Of a DNA stretch of 64,000 nt, positions 42,758 through 53,795 are shown piece by piece. The notes under the pieces were generated by a model that did no database searches, was not told where the DNA came from, and was given only the letters and a program-made list of their open reading frames with translations. Position 1 is the first letter of the stretch, and each line of letters starts with the position of its first letter. A program made the translations under genes and the position numbers. This stretch comes from Gordonia oryzae (lineage in GTDB: Bacteria > Actinomycetota > Actinomycetes > Mycobacteriales > Mycobacteriaceae): the NCBI RefSeq assembly GCF_003797185.1, contig NZ_RKMH01000011.1, positions 1 through 64,000 on the forward strand. The letters run 5' to 3'.

Positions 42758-44604
42758 TTCTTCTCCTCAGGCTCGTCCACGACCTCGGCATCGACGACAT
42801 CGCTGTCGCCTGCGCTCGCGCTGCCACCGTCGGCGGCGTCAGCGGCCTGGCCCTCGGCGGCCGATGCCGCGTAGATGGCCTGACCCATCTCCTGCGACTC
42901 GGTCGAGAGCTTCTCGATCGCACTCTTGATCGAGGCGATGTCGTTGCCCTTGAGCGCCTCGTTGGCCTCGGCGATCGACGCGTTGACCTTGTCCTTGACG
43001 TCGGCGGGCACCTTGTCCTCGTTGTCCTTGAGGAACTTCTCGGTGTGGTTCACCAACGACTCGGCCTGGTTGCGCGTCTCGGCCTCTTCACGACGCTTGC
43101 GATCCTCGTCGGCGTGGGCCTCGGCGTCCTTGATCATCCGGTCGATCTCGTCCTTGCTCAGGCCCGAGCCCTCCTGGATGCGGATGGAGTTCTCCTTGCC
43201 GGTGCCCTTGTCCTTCGCGGTGACGTGCACGATGCCGTTGGCGTCGATGTCGAAGGTCACCTCGATCTGCGGAACACCTTGCGGCGCAGGAGCGATGCCA
43301 CCGAGCTCGAAGGAGCCGAGCAGCTTGTTGTGCGAGGCGATCTCACGCTCACCCTGATACACCTGGATCTGCACCGACGGCTGGTTGTCCTCGGCGGTGG
43401 TGTAGGTCTCCGACCGCTTGGTCGGGATGGTGGTGTTGCGCTCGATCAGCTTGTGCATCACGCCGCCCTTGGTCTCGATGCCCAGGCTCAGCGGGGTCAC
43501 GTCGAGCAGCAGCACGTCCTTGACCTCGCCGCGCAGCACACCGGCCTGCAGGGCAGCGCCGACCGCGACAACCTCGTCGGGGTTCACGCCCTTGTTGGGC
43601 TCACGGCCGCCGGTCAGTTCCTTCACCAGATCGGTGACGGCGGGCATACGGGTCGAACCACCAACGAGCACAACGTGATCGATGTCGCCGACGGAGATGC
43701 CCGCGTCGGCGATGACCGCCTGGAACGGAGCACGAGTGCGCTCGAGCAGGTCCGAGGTGATCTTCTGGAACTCGCTGCGCGAGAGCTGCTCGTCGAGGAA
43801 CAACGGGTTCTTGTCGGCGTCGACGGTGATGTAGGGCAGGTTGATCGAGGTCGACTGCGACGCCGACAGTTCGATCTTGGCCTTCTCGGCAGCCTCACGC
43901 AGACGCTGCATGGCCATCTTGTCCTTGGTCAGGTCGATACCCGAGGAGCTCTTGAACTTCTCCACGAGCCAGTCGACGATGCGCTGATCCCAGTCGTCAC
44001 CGCCGAGATTGTTGTCGCCGGAGGTCGCCCGGACCTCGACCACTCCGTCGCCGATCTCGAGCAGCGAGACGTCGAAGGTGCCACCACCGAGGTCGAAGAC
44101 CAGGATGGTTTGTTCCTTCTCACCCTTGTCCAGGCCATAGGCCAGAGCCGCGGCGGTCGGCTCGTTGACGATGCGCAGCACGTTGAGGCCGGCGATCTGG
44201 CCGGCCTCCTTGGTGGCCTGCCGCTGAGAGTCGTTGAAGTAGGCGGGCACGGTGATGACCGCTTCAGTAACGTCCTCACCGAGGTAGGACTCCGCGTCGC
44301 GCTTGAGCTTCATCAGCGTGCGGGCGCTGATCTCTTGAGGGGTGTACTTTTTGTCGTCGATCGCGACATTCCAGTCACCCTCGCCCATGTGGCGCTTGAC
44401 CGAGCGGATGGTGCGGTCGACGTTGGTGACCGCCTGGTTCTTGGCGGGCTGCCCGACGAGCACCTCGCCGTTGCGCGCGAACGCGACAACGGACGGTGTG
44501 GTGCGGGCGCCCTCGGCGTTGGCGATGACGGTCGGTTCGCCGCCTTCGAGTACCGACACCACGGAGTTGGTGGTGCCGAGGTCGATTCCGACAGCACGAG
44601 ACAT
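42754..44604 (-). CDS. dnaK: Chaperone DnaK (Hsp70)
   Basis: 616 aa from [15 protein letters not shown]; in-frame codons upstream to 44697 lie in the leader. ATPase domain motifs: [48 protein letters not shown] and [12 protein letters not shown]. The substrate-binding domain is followed by a lid with the acidic tail [10 protein letters not shown]. It folds nascent and stress-damaged proteins and, with HspR, senses heat stress. First gene of dnaK-grpE-dnaJ-hspR. Confidence 0.98.
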   Translation of the reverse strand: MSRAVGIDLGTTNSVVSVLEGGEPTVIANAEGARTTPSVVAFARNGEVLVGQPAKNQAVTNVDRTIRSVKRHMGEGDWNVAIDDKKYTPQEISARTLMKLKRDAESYLGEDVTEAVITVPAYFNDSQRQATKEAGQIAGLNVLRIVNEPTAAALAYGLDKGEKEQTILVFDLGGGTFDVSLLEIGDGVVEVRATSGDNNLGGDDWDQRIVDWLVEKFKSSSGIDLTKDKMAMQRLREAAEKAKIELSASQSTSINLPYITVDADKNPLFLDEQLSRSEFQKITSDLLERTRAPFQAVIADAGISVGDIDHVVLVGGSTRMPAVTDLVKELTGGREPNKGVNPDEVVAVGAALQAGVLRGEVKDVLLLDVTPLSLGIETKGGVMHKLIERNTTIPTKRSETYTTAEDNQPSVQIQVYQGEREIASHNKLLGSFELGGIAPAPQGVPQIEVTFDIDANGIVHVTAKDKGTGKENSIRIQEGSGLSKDEIDRMIKDAEAHADEDRKRREEAETRNQAESLVNHTEKFLKDNEDKVPADVKDKVNASIAEANEALKGNDIASIKSAIEKLSTESQEMGQAIYAASAAEGQAADAADGGSASAGDSDVVDAEVVDEPEEKK

Positions 44605-45012
44605 CTTTGCTAATCCTCCTGGTTTCTGGGTGTGCACCCAAGTCCTGCTCCCCCGCAGCGGGCTTGGCGCCCACCACGAGAGTGTGGTGTGTGGCAAACC
44701 TGCGCTAGGGGTCAGACTTCAGTGCCTTGGACTCATGTCTTACCGGGTTGAGCCGGTCCAGGTCAACTTAAGTTGAGCCAGCATCGCTCAGGTTTCTCGA
44801 TCGGTCCAACGGGTGGGGTGCCACAGATGTTCCCGATTCGACCAAAAAAGTTGAGCGAAGTTCGCTCAGTTTTGGCGCACGTGACCGCAGATCACACGTT
44901 TCGTTCGTGAGATCCGCTCACGACCAGGCGTGATTGGGCCGATAATCCCCTCGGGGGTCGCGCTGCGTGGGTCCACCAAAAAGGTGGCCGCCGAGTTCGA
45001 GGAGTAGAGATC
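44605..45012. promoter_or_regulatory. Control region ahead of dnaK with two HAIR-like HspR sites
   Basis: TTGAGC-CAGCATC-GCTCAG (44773-44791) and TTGAGC-GAAGTTC-GCTCAG (44851-44869) both have the 7-bp spacing of the HspR inverted repeat (consensus CTTGAGT-N7-ACTCAAG). A perfect palindrome CAACTTAAGTTG (44764-44775) overlaps the first. The distance to dnaK (170-265 bp) suggests a long leader. At 44973-44987 CCACC-AAAAA-GGTGG forms a small hairpin ahead of the 45013 gene. Confidence 0.85.
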
Positions 45013-45183
45013 ATGAATCGTCGTGTCCTGTCCTTCGTGGCCCTGGCCATCACGATGCTCTACGGCGTCGGCTTCGCGGTCATCGACACGAACACGCCAT
45101 ATACCGTCGTCGGTGGCGTGGTGGTGGCGCTGAGTTGGGTCGCGGTCGGGATGCTCGGGCGTGAGGAAAACGACGCCGAGTGA
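45013..45183 (+). CDS. Small two-helix membrane protein
   Basis: 56 aa. Two hydrophobic segments: VLSFVALAITMLYGVGFAVI (about 5-24) and YTVVGGVVVALSWVAVGMLG (about 30-49), then the acidic tail REENDAE. GGAG lies 8 nt upstream. Small membrane proteins of this layout are common in mycobacteria, but I know of no function. It is divergent from dnaK and close to the second HAIR-like site, so it could share heat-shock control. Confidence 0.7.
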   Translation: MNRRVLSFVALAITMLYGVGFAVIDTNTPYTVVGGVVVALSWVAVGMLGREENDAE

Positions 45184-45206
45184 GCCGGGCCGGCCCCTCA
45201 CGCCGG

Positions 45207-46610
45207 TCACCACCGCAAGGGCGCAGTCCCCAGGAGTGTCGGCGCGCGGTGTGTCGGGGTCGACAGACCCTCGAACACCATCGGCACCGAAGGTTCGACG
45301 AGGCGCCCGAGCGGACCGTCGCAGCCGTCGACGGACGCGACCGGCGGCCCGATCGGTAGTCCCGGGAGGGCGTCGACGATTCCCAATGAGCGAACCCAGG
45401 TGCACACCCGCGCCAATTCGACTCGCACGCGCCATGTCCCGCCCTCGGTGGACCGTCGGCGCAATGCCGCCACGGCCCCGGCGGCCCCCACATAGGCGGC
45501 GAGATAGTCGTTGAGCAGTTGCGTCGGCGGCAGGGCAGGCACCCCTCCACCCTCCTCGAGAGCAAAACCCGTTGCCGCGCAAGCGAGCTGATCGAAGCCG
45601 CCGCGGTCGCGCCAGGCCGACCCAGATCCCCAGCAGTGGTAGTCGACGACGACGGTGCCCGGATGTTCGAGCGCGAGATCGTCGGCCGCGAGGCCCCGGT
45701 TGCCCAGTCCCAGATAGGAGTTGACGAAGACGTCGCCGGCGTCGATCAGCGTGTGCAACGCCGCGGCCTGATCCGGCTGTCGCACATCGCAGTACGCGTT
45801 GCGCTTACCACCGCCGGTGAGGGCGACCATCGCCAGGGGATCGGGAAGGTCCGGGCGGCTGACGTGACACACATCGGCACCGAAGGTCGCGAGCAGCTTG
45901 GTCGACACCGGCCCGGCGATCACGTGGGTCATGTCGACCACCCGTATCCCGTGGAGCGGCGGCCACATCGACGTGTGGGGAAGGGGCCGGGGCGGGGCGT
46001 CACCGATGCGCTCGAGTCGGATCACCGGATGCGTGGCGCTCTCCCGGCCCACGGGGTGCTCGGCCCATTCGTCGGCCGTGCGCACCGCGGCCGCCACGCC
46101 CCCCGCGGCGTACACGGCGTCCTCGAGATCGACCGCGCCCCATTCTGCGGCCGCGGCCGCGATCTTCGACTTGACCGGCGGACAGTTCAGGACCACACAC
46201 ACCGCGTCGCGTTGATGAGGATAGGTGGTGATCAGAAAGATCCCCCGGCCGTCACTCGTACGGTAGAAGTCGTTGTTACCCAAAGCCGAGGGGTCCTCGA
46301 CGACGGTGTGGACATGCCGACCGTTGAGGGTGGTGAGAAATGCCGCCCGGAGTTGATCGAGCGCCGTGGCGAGGTCGACGGTCACGCGCGGACCGCCGGC
46401 GAGTGCGGCGAGTTGGACCCCGAGGGCTCCGATCCCTGCGGCAGACGCCTCCGCGATCCGATGTGGCGACGAAGTCGTCGGCGCTTCTCCGCTGATCACG
46501 CATTCCCCGGTGTCGGTACCGAGCAGGGCGGTGAGGTCGGAGACCGTCGCGGGTACCGAGGTGAACGAGTCCGGGGTGGACGAGTCAGGGGACGAAGGTG
46601 TCGGGGCCAT
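45207..46610 (-). CDS. Family III CoA-transferase-like protein with permuted domain order
   Basis: 467 aa. The usual N-terminal signature of CaiB/BaiF CoA-transferases (PLHGIRVVDMTHVIAGPVST then KRNAYCDVR) begins only near residue 220. The first 200 residues resemble the part that normally follows it (NDFYRTSDGRGIFLITTYPH, then EWGAVDLEDAVYAAGGVAAA). It may transfer CoA between carboxylates or be a non-catalytic relative. I did not find a certain catalytic Asp. It is divergent from an IclR gene that probably regulates it. Confidence 0.8.
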   Translation of the reverse strand: MAPTPSSPDSSTPDSFTSVPATVSDLTALLGTDTGECVISGEAPTTSSPHRIAEASAAGIGALGVQLAALAGGPRVTVDLATALDQLRAAFLTTLNGRHVHTVVEDPSALGNNDFYRTSDGRGIFLITTYPHQRDAVCVVLNCPPVKSKIAAAAAEWGAVDLEDAVYAAGGVAAAVRTADEWAEHPVGRESATHPVIRLERIGDAPPRPLPHTSMWPPLHGIRVVDMTHVIAGPVSTKLLATFGADVCHVSRPDLPDPLAMVALTGGGKRNAYCDVRQPDQAAALHTLIDAGDVFVNSYLGLGNRGLAADDLALEHPGTVVVDYHCWGSGSAWRDRGGFDQLACAATGFALEEGGGVPALPPTQLLNDYLAAYVGAAGAVAALRRRSTEGGTWRVRVELARVCTWVRSLGIVDALPGLPIGPPVASVDGCDGPLGRLVEPSVPMVFEGLSTPTHRAPTLLGTAPLRW

Positions 46611-46658
46611 GTCCCTACTGTGGCCATCGCCGACAGCGCACCGACCAGGCTTTCGTAT

Positions 46659-46666
46659 TTACGTAA
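46659..46666. promoter_or_regulatory. Short palindrome TTACGTAA in the divergent promoter
   Basis: An 8-bp perfect palindrome lies 10 bp before the IclR start and about 50 bp before the CoA-transferase start, inside a 66-bp divergent gap. A plausible IclR operator, but short enough to arise by chance. Confidence 0.4.
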
Positions 46667-46676
46667 GGTGGTGGAC

Positions 46677-47393
46677 ATGCGCCGACATCGCGCCATTCCG
46701 CGCGCGGACCACATCCTCGAGTGTGTCGCCCGCGCCGGAAAACCCTTGTCGCTGAGCGATATCGCGCGCGAGATCGAAGCGCCGGTCTCCTCGACCCACG
46801 ACCTCGTCGACGACCTTCGGGCATGCGGTTATCTGACCCGCGTCGGCGCGGGCTATCGACTCGGCCAACGCCTACGCACGCTGCGGCTCATTGCCGGCCA
46901 CGCCGATCAGCCACCTTTGACGCCAGACGAACTCACCGAGTTGAACGCCGTCATCGAGGCCCCGGTGGCGCTGGCGGTGTTGGTGGGATCCGACCTGGTG
47001 TACCTGCATGGGGTGGGCGAGGTTCCCGCGGAGATCGGCGCCGTGGTGCGCGATCACGTGCCTCGACCGTTGCTCGCCACGGCCGGTGGTCGGGCCATGC
47101 TGGCGTTCCTACCGGCGAACGAGCGCGCAGCGCTGCTCGCCGAGCACGCCTCGCCCGGGGATGCCGTCGCCTTCGGCCGCGAGATCGATGAGATTCACGC
47201 TTGCGGGTATGCCCTCAGCGATGGTTCGGTGCAGTCGGCGCTGCGGGTGGCCGGGGTACCGGTATTCGACGGCAGGCGATTACTGGCCGTGGTGGTCGTC
47301 GCCGCGCCGAGGATCTCGGATCGGCCCTCCCCGGCGCTCGAACACGCCGCGCGACGTACGGCTACCTGGTTGGCGTCCCGCGCCCGGCCATGA
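46677..47393 (+). CDS. IclR-family transcriptional regulator
   Basis: 238 aa from the ATG at 46677. N-terminal HTH (HILECVARAGKPLSLSDIAR then EIEAPVSSTHDLVDDLRACG) and an IclR effector domain (RPLLATAGGRAMLAFLPANE, then DEIHACGYALSDGSVQSALR). It is divergent from the CoA-transferase-like gene with 66 bp between starts. Typical IclR proteins control adjacent catabolic genes in response to a small acid. Confidence 0.92.
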   Translation: MRRHRAIPRADHILECVARAGKPLSLSDIAREIEAPVSSTHDLVDDLRACGYLTRVGAGYRLGQRLRTLRLIAGHADQPPLTPDELTELNAVIEAPVALAVLVGSDLVYLHGVGEVPAEIGAVVRDHVPRPLLATAGGRAMLAFLPANERAALLAEHASPGDAVAFGREIDEIHACGYALSDGSVQSALRVAGVPVFDGRRLLAVVVVAAPRISDRPSPALEHAARRTATWLASRARP

Positions 47394-47427
47394 GTGGTGC
47401 TGCTGCGCGACGCCTCACCGCCACTGC

Positions 47428-47955
47428 TCAGAGGGACTCGATGATCCGCTCGAAGAAGAGTTCCTGGGCACCGAACCGCCGACCGGGAAAGTACCGGGAC
47501 ACGACCGCTTCCAGCGCCTCTTGTGTGCTGAGCGACAGGAGATGGCACAGCGCCACTGCGTCATCGATGTCCCCCTGCGACTTGCGCGTCACCATCGCCT
47601 TCATTGCGAGGACGTACTCCGGTGACGCGATACTGATGACCAGCGCCGGACCGATCTGCTCGCTTCGGGGATGGTCATCGGGTAGCGGGGGCATGAGCTG
47701 GGCGACTCCGTCGCTCAGCCAATTAGGGTCGAGATCACCCTCGCGCGCAGCGACCGATGCGGCCGCTTGAAGCACGACGTCGCGCGGCTCGAATGTTCCG
47801 TCCACATCCTCGGTCGCCCGATCGGCGTTGTACGCCAAGGCCATTGCCGCCCCGCCGACGATGAAGAGAATGCCGGCCTTTCCTCTCGCCTGCAACTCCG
47901 AGTCGAGAGCACGCAACAGCTCCCGGATCTCGGACGCCGTCAACGTTCGCGCCAC
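47428..47955 (-). CDS. Nucleotidyltransferase-fold protein (DUF6036/AbiEii-like)
   Basis: 175 aa, GTG start with GGGAG 8 nt upstream. The pattern FIVGGAAMALAYNADRATEDVD (GG, then Asp-x-Asp in TEDVDG) is the MNT/DUF6036 nucleotidyltransferase signature. A helical C-terminus follows (EYVLAMKAMVTRKSQGDIDD to ALCHLL). Such proteins are toxins or antitoxin-like partners in AbiE/MenAT-type systems. It lies 2 bp after the upstream gene, forming a tight two-gene unit on an otherwise plain stretch. Confidence 0.75.
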   Translation of the reverse strand: MARTLTASEIRELLRALDSELQARGKAGILFIVGGAAMALAYNADRATEDVDGTFEPRDVVLQAAASVAAREGDLDPNWLSDGVAQLMPPLPDDHPRSEQIGPALVISIASPEYVLAMKAMVTRKSQGDIDDAVALCHLLSLSTQEALEAVVSRYFPGRRFGAQELFFERIIESL

Positions 47956-47957
47956 GC

Positions 47958-48389
47958 TCAGACTCCCTCGAGATTGCCGACCGGCAACACCACGTTGCGC
48001 GTCTGCAGCTCCACCGGGGTCCGCAGGTAGTCAGTCCAGAAATACTTGGGCGGCACGCCAAACGGGTCGAACATCGCATCCGTGCAGAACCGGTCCGGTT
48101 CAAAGCACCATGCCAAGATCTCCGGATCGCTGACACGATCGCGCCCGGTGATATGCGCGACCCCGCCCAGTATGGCGTCCCATCCGCGCGTGCCGGTGGG
48201 TGGCGGACGCCGATGGACCTCATCGATGTCGACGACGTCGGTCAACCGCTGCGTCCGGAGAACCAGTTCACGGAGTAGCCGGACCGCCAGATGCCAGCCG
48301 TACTCGCCGGCGGCCAGGGATTCCGCGAGCTCCGCATAGGTGAACAACGTCCCGCGTCTGCGGGTGGGTCGACGGACGTCAGCGGTCAC
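47958..48389 (-). CDS. Partner of the nucleotidyltransferase gene, unknown family
   Basis: 143 aa from GTG; a TTG at 48413 would give 151. I do not recognise a family. The N-terminus is basic (RRPTRRRGTLFTYAELAESL) and could be a DNA-binding helix-turn-helix. A segment FVD/VVDIDEVHRRPPPTGTRG follows, and the C-terminus contains LAWCFEPDRFCTDAMFDPFG and VPPKYFWTDYLR. It is transcribed with, and 2 bp from, the nucleotidyltransferase gene. By analogy it may be the antitoxin of a two-gene module; this is inference only. Confidence 0.6.
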   Translation of the reverse strand: MTADVRRPTRRRGTLFTYAELAESLAAGEYGWHLAVRLLRELVLRTQRLTDVVDIDEVHRRPPPTGTRGWDAILGGVAHITGRDRVSDPEILAWCFEPDRFCTDAMFDPFGVPPKYFWTDYLRTPVELQTRNVVLPVGNLEGV

Positions 48390-48441
48390 AGGGTCGATGG
48401 TATCGGCGCGCAACGAGTTCGCCGCGCCCCCGATGCCACCG

Positions 48442-48799
48442 TCAGTCCGGCTTGAGCGCCAACGCGTCGCCCGGGAATACGCGGACCGGGTGGACGTCGA
48501 ACTCGAAGACGCCCGGCCTGTACACCTGGGTCGTCGTTCATCATCTTCGCGGTCGTCTCGACGTCCTTGTCGAAGATCCCGAAGCCGCGGATGTCGGAGT
48601 CGTCCTCGGTGAGACCGAGGATGACGGCGAGATCGCCCTTGGCGCGCAGCCAGAAGTTGCGTCGACTGTGCTCCCAGATCAAGTCCGTCGACTCGGGCTT
48701 GCCGAACTCGGGCCCGCGCGCAGCACCACCACCGAATACGGCTGAGTACTGGCTGATCGTCCGCATCTCTTGGTCGGTGATCTTGGGCAGGTCGGACAT
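48442..48799 (-). pseudogene. YCII-like small protein gene with a one-base frameshift near its 3' end
   Basis: The reading MSDLPKITDQEMRTISQYSA runs about 97 codons (ICAL-type segment: FWLRAKGDLAVILGLTEDDS, DIRGFGIFDKDVETTAKMM). After DPGVQAG the natural continuation FEFDVHPVRVFPGDALALKP followed by a stop at 48442 is in the next frame. Removing one G of a GGG run (plus strand 48512-48514) joins them into a 118-aa protein. Either a real mutation or a sequencing/assembly slip in a homopolymer. Likely a dimeric ferredoxin-like YCII protein. Confidence 0.75.
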
Positions 48800-48937
48800 G
48801 GAAAGCTCCTTTGCTGACACATATACGAGACTTCGTCTTTCACCGTAGTCCTCGCGTTCGGCGCAGATGCGGACCGCTTGATTCAGGGTGATCGCAAGGC
48901 TTCCGGAGGCCCGGTACCCCGCTGTTAGCGTGGCGGC

Positions 48938-50341
48938 GTGCGCTTTCAAGTTCTCGACATCGTTCCGCACACACCCCATCCGGTCACCGGTGAACTCCTC
49001 TCCTCGCACACGCGCCTCACTCGCGTCGTCGAGAACGCGGTACTCGCCGAGCAGCTCGGGATCGACTCGTATGCCGTCGGTGAGCGTCATGCCGGGGAGT
49101 TCTTGTCGTCGTCGCCGACGGTGCTGCTCGGTGCGCTCGCCGCGGCCACCGACCGGATCCTGCTGTCGACCGGGGTGACCGTGCTCAGCCTGCTCGACCC
49201 CGTGCGCGTCGCCGAGGACTACGCCACGATCGACCAGCTCTCGGGCGGGCGCCTGGAGATCGTGATCGGCAAGGGCAACGAGGACAAGCACTTCCCGATG
49301 TTCGGCCGTCGGCTCGAGCATCAGTACGACTACCTCAGCGAGAACTACGCACTGCTCCGGCGGCTCCTGCGCGAGGAGAATGTCACCTGGCGGGGCGAGC
49401 ATCATGCGCCGCTCGACGGGGTGAGCACCGTGCCGCGGCCGTTTTCCGGGCCGTTCCGGATCTGGCACGGGTCGGCGACTTCCACCGTCGCCGTCGACCT
49501 CGCCGCCCGATACGGCGACCCGATCGTCACCGCCAACGCCCTGCAACCGCGCGAGAACTATCAGGTGCTCATCGATCGGTATCGGGAGAAGTACGCCGAG
49601 TACGGCCACGATCCGGCCCGGGCATATGTGGGGTCCGGATCGGGCGGTCTGTTCCTGGCCGCCACCACCGACGACGCGATCTCCGAGTATCGACCGGTCT
49701 ACGAGGGCTTCGCCGCCCGAAATCGCGAGAAGTTCGCGGGCGAGACCCGGATCGGCAAGGTCAACATGTTCGCCACCATCACCGACGCCGTCGAACGCGG
49801 GCCCGCGCTGGTCGGGTCGTCGCAGCGGGTCGCGGAGAAGATCATCGACTATCACCGTTCGTATCATCATGATCTGCAGTCGATTTCGATCAATCCGGTG
49901 CTGCCGTACGAGCGTCAGCGTGAGGTGCTCACCCAATTCGCCGAAGAGGTGATCCCAATGGTGCGCCGCGAGCTGTCGACGACGCTGTGGAGTACCGACG
50001 ACCCCGGACGCGCCGGCGGGTTCACTGCCTGGCGACTTTGCTTGCGGCGGAACAAACTTCGGAATTCCGGCATATTCGTCCGATGGGGGCGCAACTGCAC
50101 ACCGATGAGTACTGTGGCGTTGTTGCGTCACCGGCGTCATGAGGAGTGCACATGGACGAGAACCAGGTCGATCAGGCCTATCAGCAGTTGCAGCAGCAAG
50201 GACAGCAGACGGCGACGGCGCTGTCGGCGCTGGCCCAAAAGCTGCAGGCGGCAGCCGCATCCGGCAATTCCGACGCCCGTGAGTGGGCGCTGGACCTCAA
50301 GGAGGTCGCGCTCGCGATCCGCGACGAGGAGGGTCAGATGA
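48938..50341 (+). CDS. LLM-class flavin-dependent oxidoreductase with an anomalous C-terminal extension
   Basis: 467 aa, GTG start with no ribosome site (possibly leaderless). Luciferase-like TIM barrel: GIDSYAVGERHAGEFLSSSP, ILLSTGVTVLSLLDPVRVAE, DQLSGGRLEIVIGKGNEDKH, and a C-terminal SSQRVAEKIIDYHRS. Homologous sequence ends near residue 350 (RRELSTTLW). The rest is Arg/Ser-rich with no family likeness and overlaps the next gene (50152) by 190 bp in another frame. The original stop was probably lost near 50010-50035. FMN or F420 use cannot be told. Confidence 0.8.
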   Translation: MRFQVLDIVPHTPHPVTGELLSSHTRLTRVVENAVLAEQLGIDSYAVGERHAGEFLSSSPTVLLGALAAATDRILLSTGVTVLSLLDPVRVAEDYATIDQLSGGRLEIVIGKGNEDKHFPMFGRRLEHQYDYLSENYALLRRLLREENVTWRGEHHAPLDGVSTVPRPFSGPFRIWHGSATSTVAVDLAARYGDPIVTANALQPRENYQVLIDRYREKYAEYGHDPARAYVGSGSGGLFLAATTDDAISEYRPVYEGFAARNREKFAGETRIGKVNMFATITDAVERGPALVGSSQRVAEKIIDYHRSYHHDLQSISINPVLPYERQREVLTQFAEEVIPMVRRELSTTLWSTDDPGRAGGFTAWRLCLRRNKLRNSGIFVRWGRNCTPMSTVALLRHRRHEECTWTRTRSIRPISSCSSKDSRRRRRCRRWPKSCRRQPHPAIPTPVSGRWTSRRSRSRSATRRVR

Positions 50342-50604
50342 CCAACCTGCTCCAGTCGATGCACGCGATGATCGATTCACACGTGCAGCAGGTGGCGCCG
50401 ACGACCCCACAACCTCAGTATCAGCAGCCGCAGTATCAGCAACCCCAGTACCAGCAGCCGGCCCAGTATGCGCAGCCCGCTTACGGAGCCCCACAGGGCG
50501 GCGGAATGCTGCAGCGATTCCTCGGCAGCGGTTTCGGGCGGTCGATCGCCATGGGCGCCGGATTCGGCATCGGCGACGACATCGTCAACGACATCTTCCG
50601 CTGA
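50152..50604 (+). CDS. Gln/Tyr/Pro-rich coiled-coil protein of unknown function
   Basis: 150 aa with GAGGAG 5 nt upstream. An N-terminal Gln-rich helix (QAYQQLQQQGQQTATALSAL) is followed by a coiled coil, then three to four YQQP repeats, and a Gly-rich hydrophobic C-terminus (RFLGSGFGRSIAMGAGFGIG). The 12-bp DNA repeat behind YQQP is visible at 50419-50460. Overall layout suggests a self-associating or envelope-stress-type protein. I do not recognise it further. Confidence 0.7.
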   Translation: MDENQVDQAYQQLQQQGQQTATALSALAQKLQAAAASGNSDAREWALDLKEVALAIRDEEGQMTNLLQSMHAMIDSHVQQVAPTTPQPQYQQPQYQQPQYQQPAQYAQPAYGAPQGGGMLQRFLGSGFGRSIAMGAGFGIGDDIVNDIFR

Positions 50605-50654
50605 GCGAACGCCCTCGTGGTTCGAGTACGGACCAACCACGCCCGGAATCCGAG

Positions 50655-50686
50655 CCACGTCATACCACCGGCGGTACCATACGTGG
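50655..50686. promoter_or_regulatory. Inverted repeats over the vapBC start
   Basis: TACC-ACCGGC-GGTA (50663-50676) lies within wider arms CCACGT (50655-50660) and ACGTGG (50681-50686) that end at the vapB start codon. This is where a VapB-type ribbon-helix-helix antitoxin would bind to repress its own operon. Confidence 0.6.
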
Positions 50687-50687
50687 C

Positions 50688-50900
50688 ATGGCGAAGACGA
50701 CCCTGTACCTACCCGACGATCTGAAACGCGCCATTGAGCTCGAAGCCCGCCGTCGTTCGATTTCGGAGGCAGAGGTGGTGCGCGAAGCCCTCCGTGCTGC
50801 GCTCGACGGGCAGAAGCCCCGGCCGCGGGGCGGTCTGTTCGTAGGCGACGAGCCGATCGCCGAACGCGCTGAGGAACTACTCAACGGGTTCGGAGAGTGA
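50688..50900 (+). CDS. vapB: Ribbon-helix-helix antitoxin (VapB-like)
   Basis: 70 aa. TTLYLPDDLKRAIELEARRR with SISEAEVVREALRAAL is the CopG/RHH DNA-binding fold. The C-terminal GLFVGDEPIAERAEELLNGF is the toxin-binding tail. It overlaps the toxin gene by 4 bp (GTGA). It represses its own operon and neutralises VapC. Confidence 0.92.
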   Translation: MAKTTLYLPDDLKRAIELEARRRSISEAEVVREALRAALDGQKPRPRGGLFVGDEPIAERAEELLNGFGE

Positions 50901-51304
50901 TCCTCGACACCAGCGCCCTTCTCGCTTACTTCGACTCCGCGGAACCGCAGCACAGTGCCGCTGCCGAGATCATCGAATCCCACCCCGGTCCACTGGTCAT
51001 TTCGCCGTTCGTCATCGCCGAACTCGACTATCTCCTACTGACCAGACACGGCACTCGAGCCGAACAGGTGGTCCTATCGGAATTGACTTCCGGCGCATGG
51101 GAACTGGCATCAATGACGAGGAGTCGAATCGTCACGGCGACAGCCATCGTCGAGCGATATTCCGACATACCGATCGGCGTCACCGATGCCTCCAACATCG
51201 TCCTCGCGGACGCGTATCAGACTTCGTTGATTGCAACCCTCGATCATCGGCACTTCAGCATTCTTCGACTCATGGATGGATCGCCGCCGACCATCGTTCC
51301 CTGA
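50897..51304 (+). CDS. vapC: PIN-domain toxin (VapC-like)
   Basis: 135 aa, GTG start. PIN nuclease acidic residues: Asp4 (ILDTSALLAYFD), Glu42 (VIAELDYLL), Asp97 (VTDASNIVLAD) and Asp116 (IATLDHRHF). It is a Mg-dependent RNase that cuts tRNA or rRNA when not bound by VapB. The gene is followed by a strong bidirectional terminator. Confidence 0.95.
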   Translation: MILDTSALLAYFDSAEPQHSAAAEIIESHPGPLVISPFVIAELDYLLLTRHGTRAEQVVLSELTSGAWELASMTRSRIVTATAIVERYSDIPIGVTDASNIVLADAYQTSLIATLDHRHFSILRLMDGSPPTIVP

Positions 51305-51330
51305 CTGCACCGGGATACCCACGTCACCAC

Positions 51331-51362
51331 CGAGCCCGGGGAGACATACCTCCCCGGGCTCG
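51331..51362. terminator. 13-bp perfect hairpin between vapC and lon
   Basis: CGAGCCCGGGGAG (51331-51343) pairs with CTCCCCGGGCTCG (51350-51362) around the loop ACATAC. It lies between two convergent genes with 26 and 24 bp to their stops, so it ends both transcripts. It lacks a T-run on either side, in keeping with actinobacterial terminators. Confidence 0.85.
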
Positions 51363-51386
51363 ATCCTGTCGTGAACCGTCGGCAGA

Positions 51387-53762
<2,376 letters not shown>

Positions 53763-53775
53763 CTAACCTCCAAAG

Positions 53776-53794
53776 TTCAGTCTGACGGACTCAA
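53776..53794 (-). promoter_or_regulatory. HAIR-like HspR site ahead of lon
   Basis: On the coding (minus) strand: TTGAGT-CCGTCAG-ACTGAA, with 7-bp spacing and one mismatch in the second arm relative to ACTCAA. The site lies 14-32 bp before the lon start. HspR control of lon is known in Streptomyces, which makes this match credible. Confidence 0.8.
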
Positions 53795-53795
53795 C

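Noticed and set aside
42646-44613. 655-codon plus-strand frame opposite dnaK
   Set aside because: A mirror frame of the GC-rich dnaK codons; the product has no recognisable motif.
48386-50260. 624-codon minus-strand frame
   Set aside because: It is mostly antisense to the LLM flavoprotein gene; only the last part (from 48799) is a real, frameshifted YCII-like gene.
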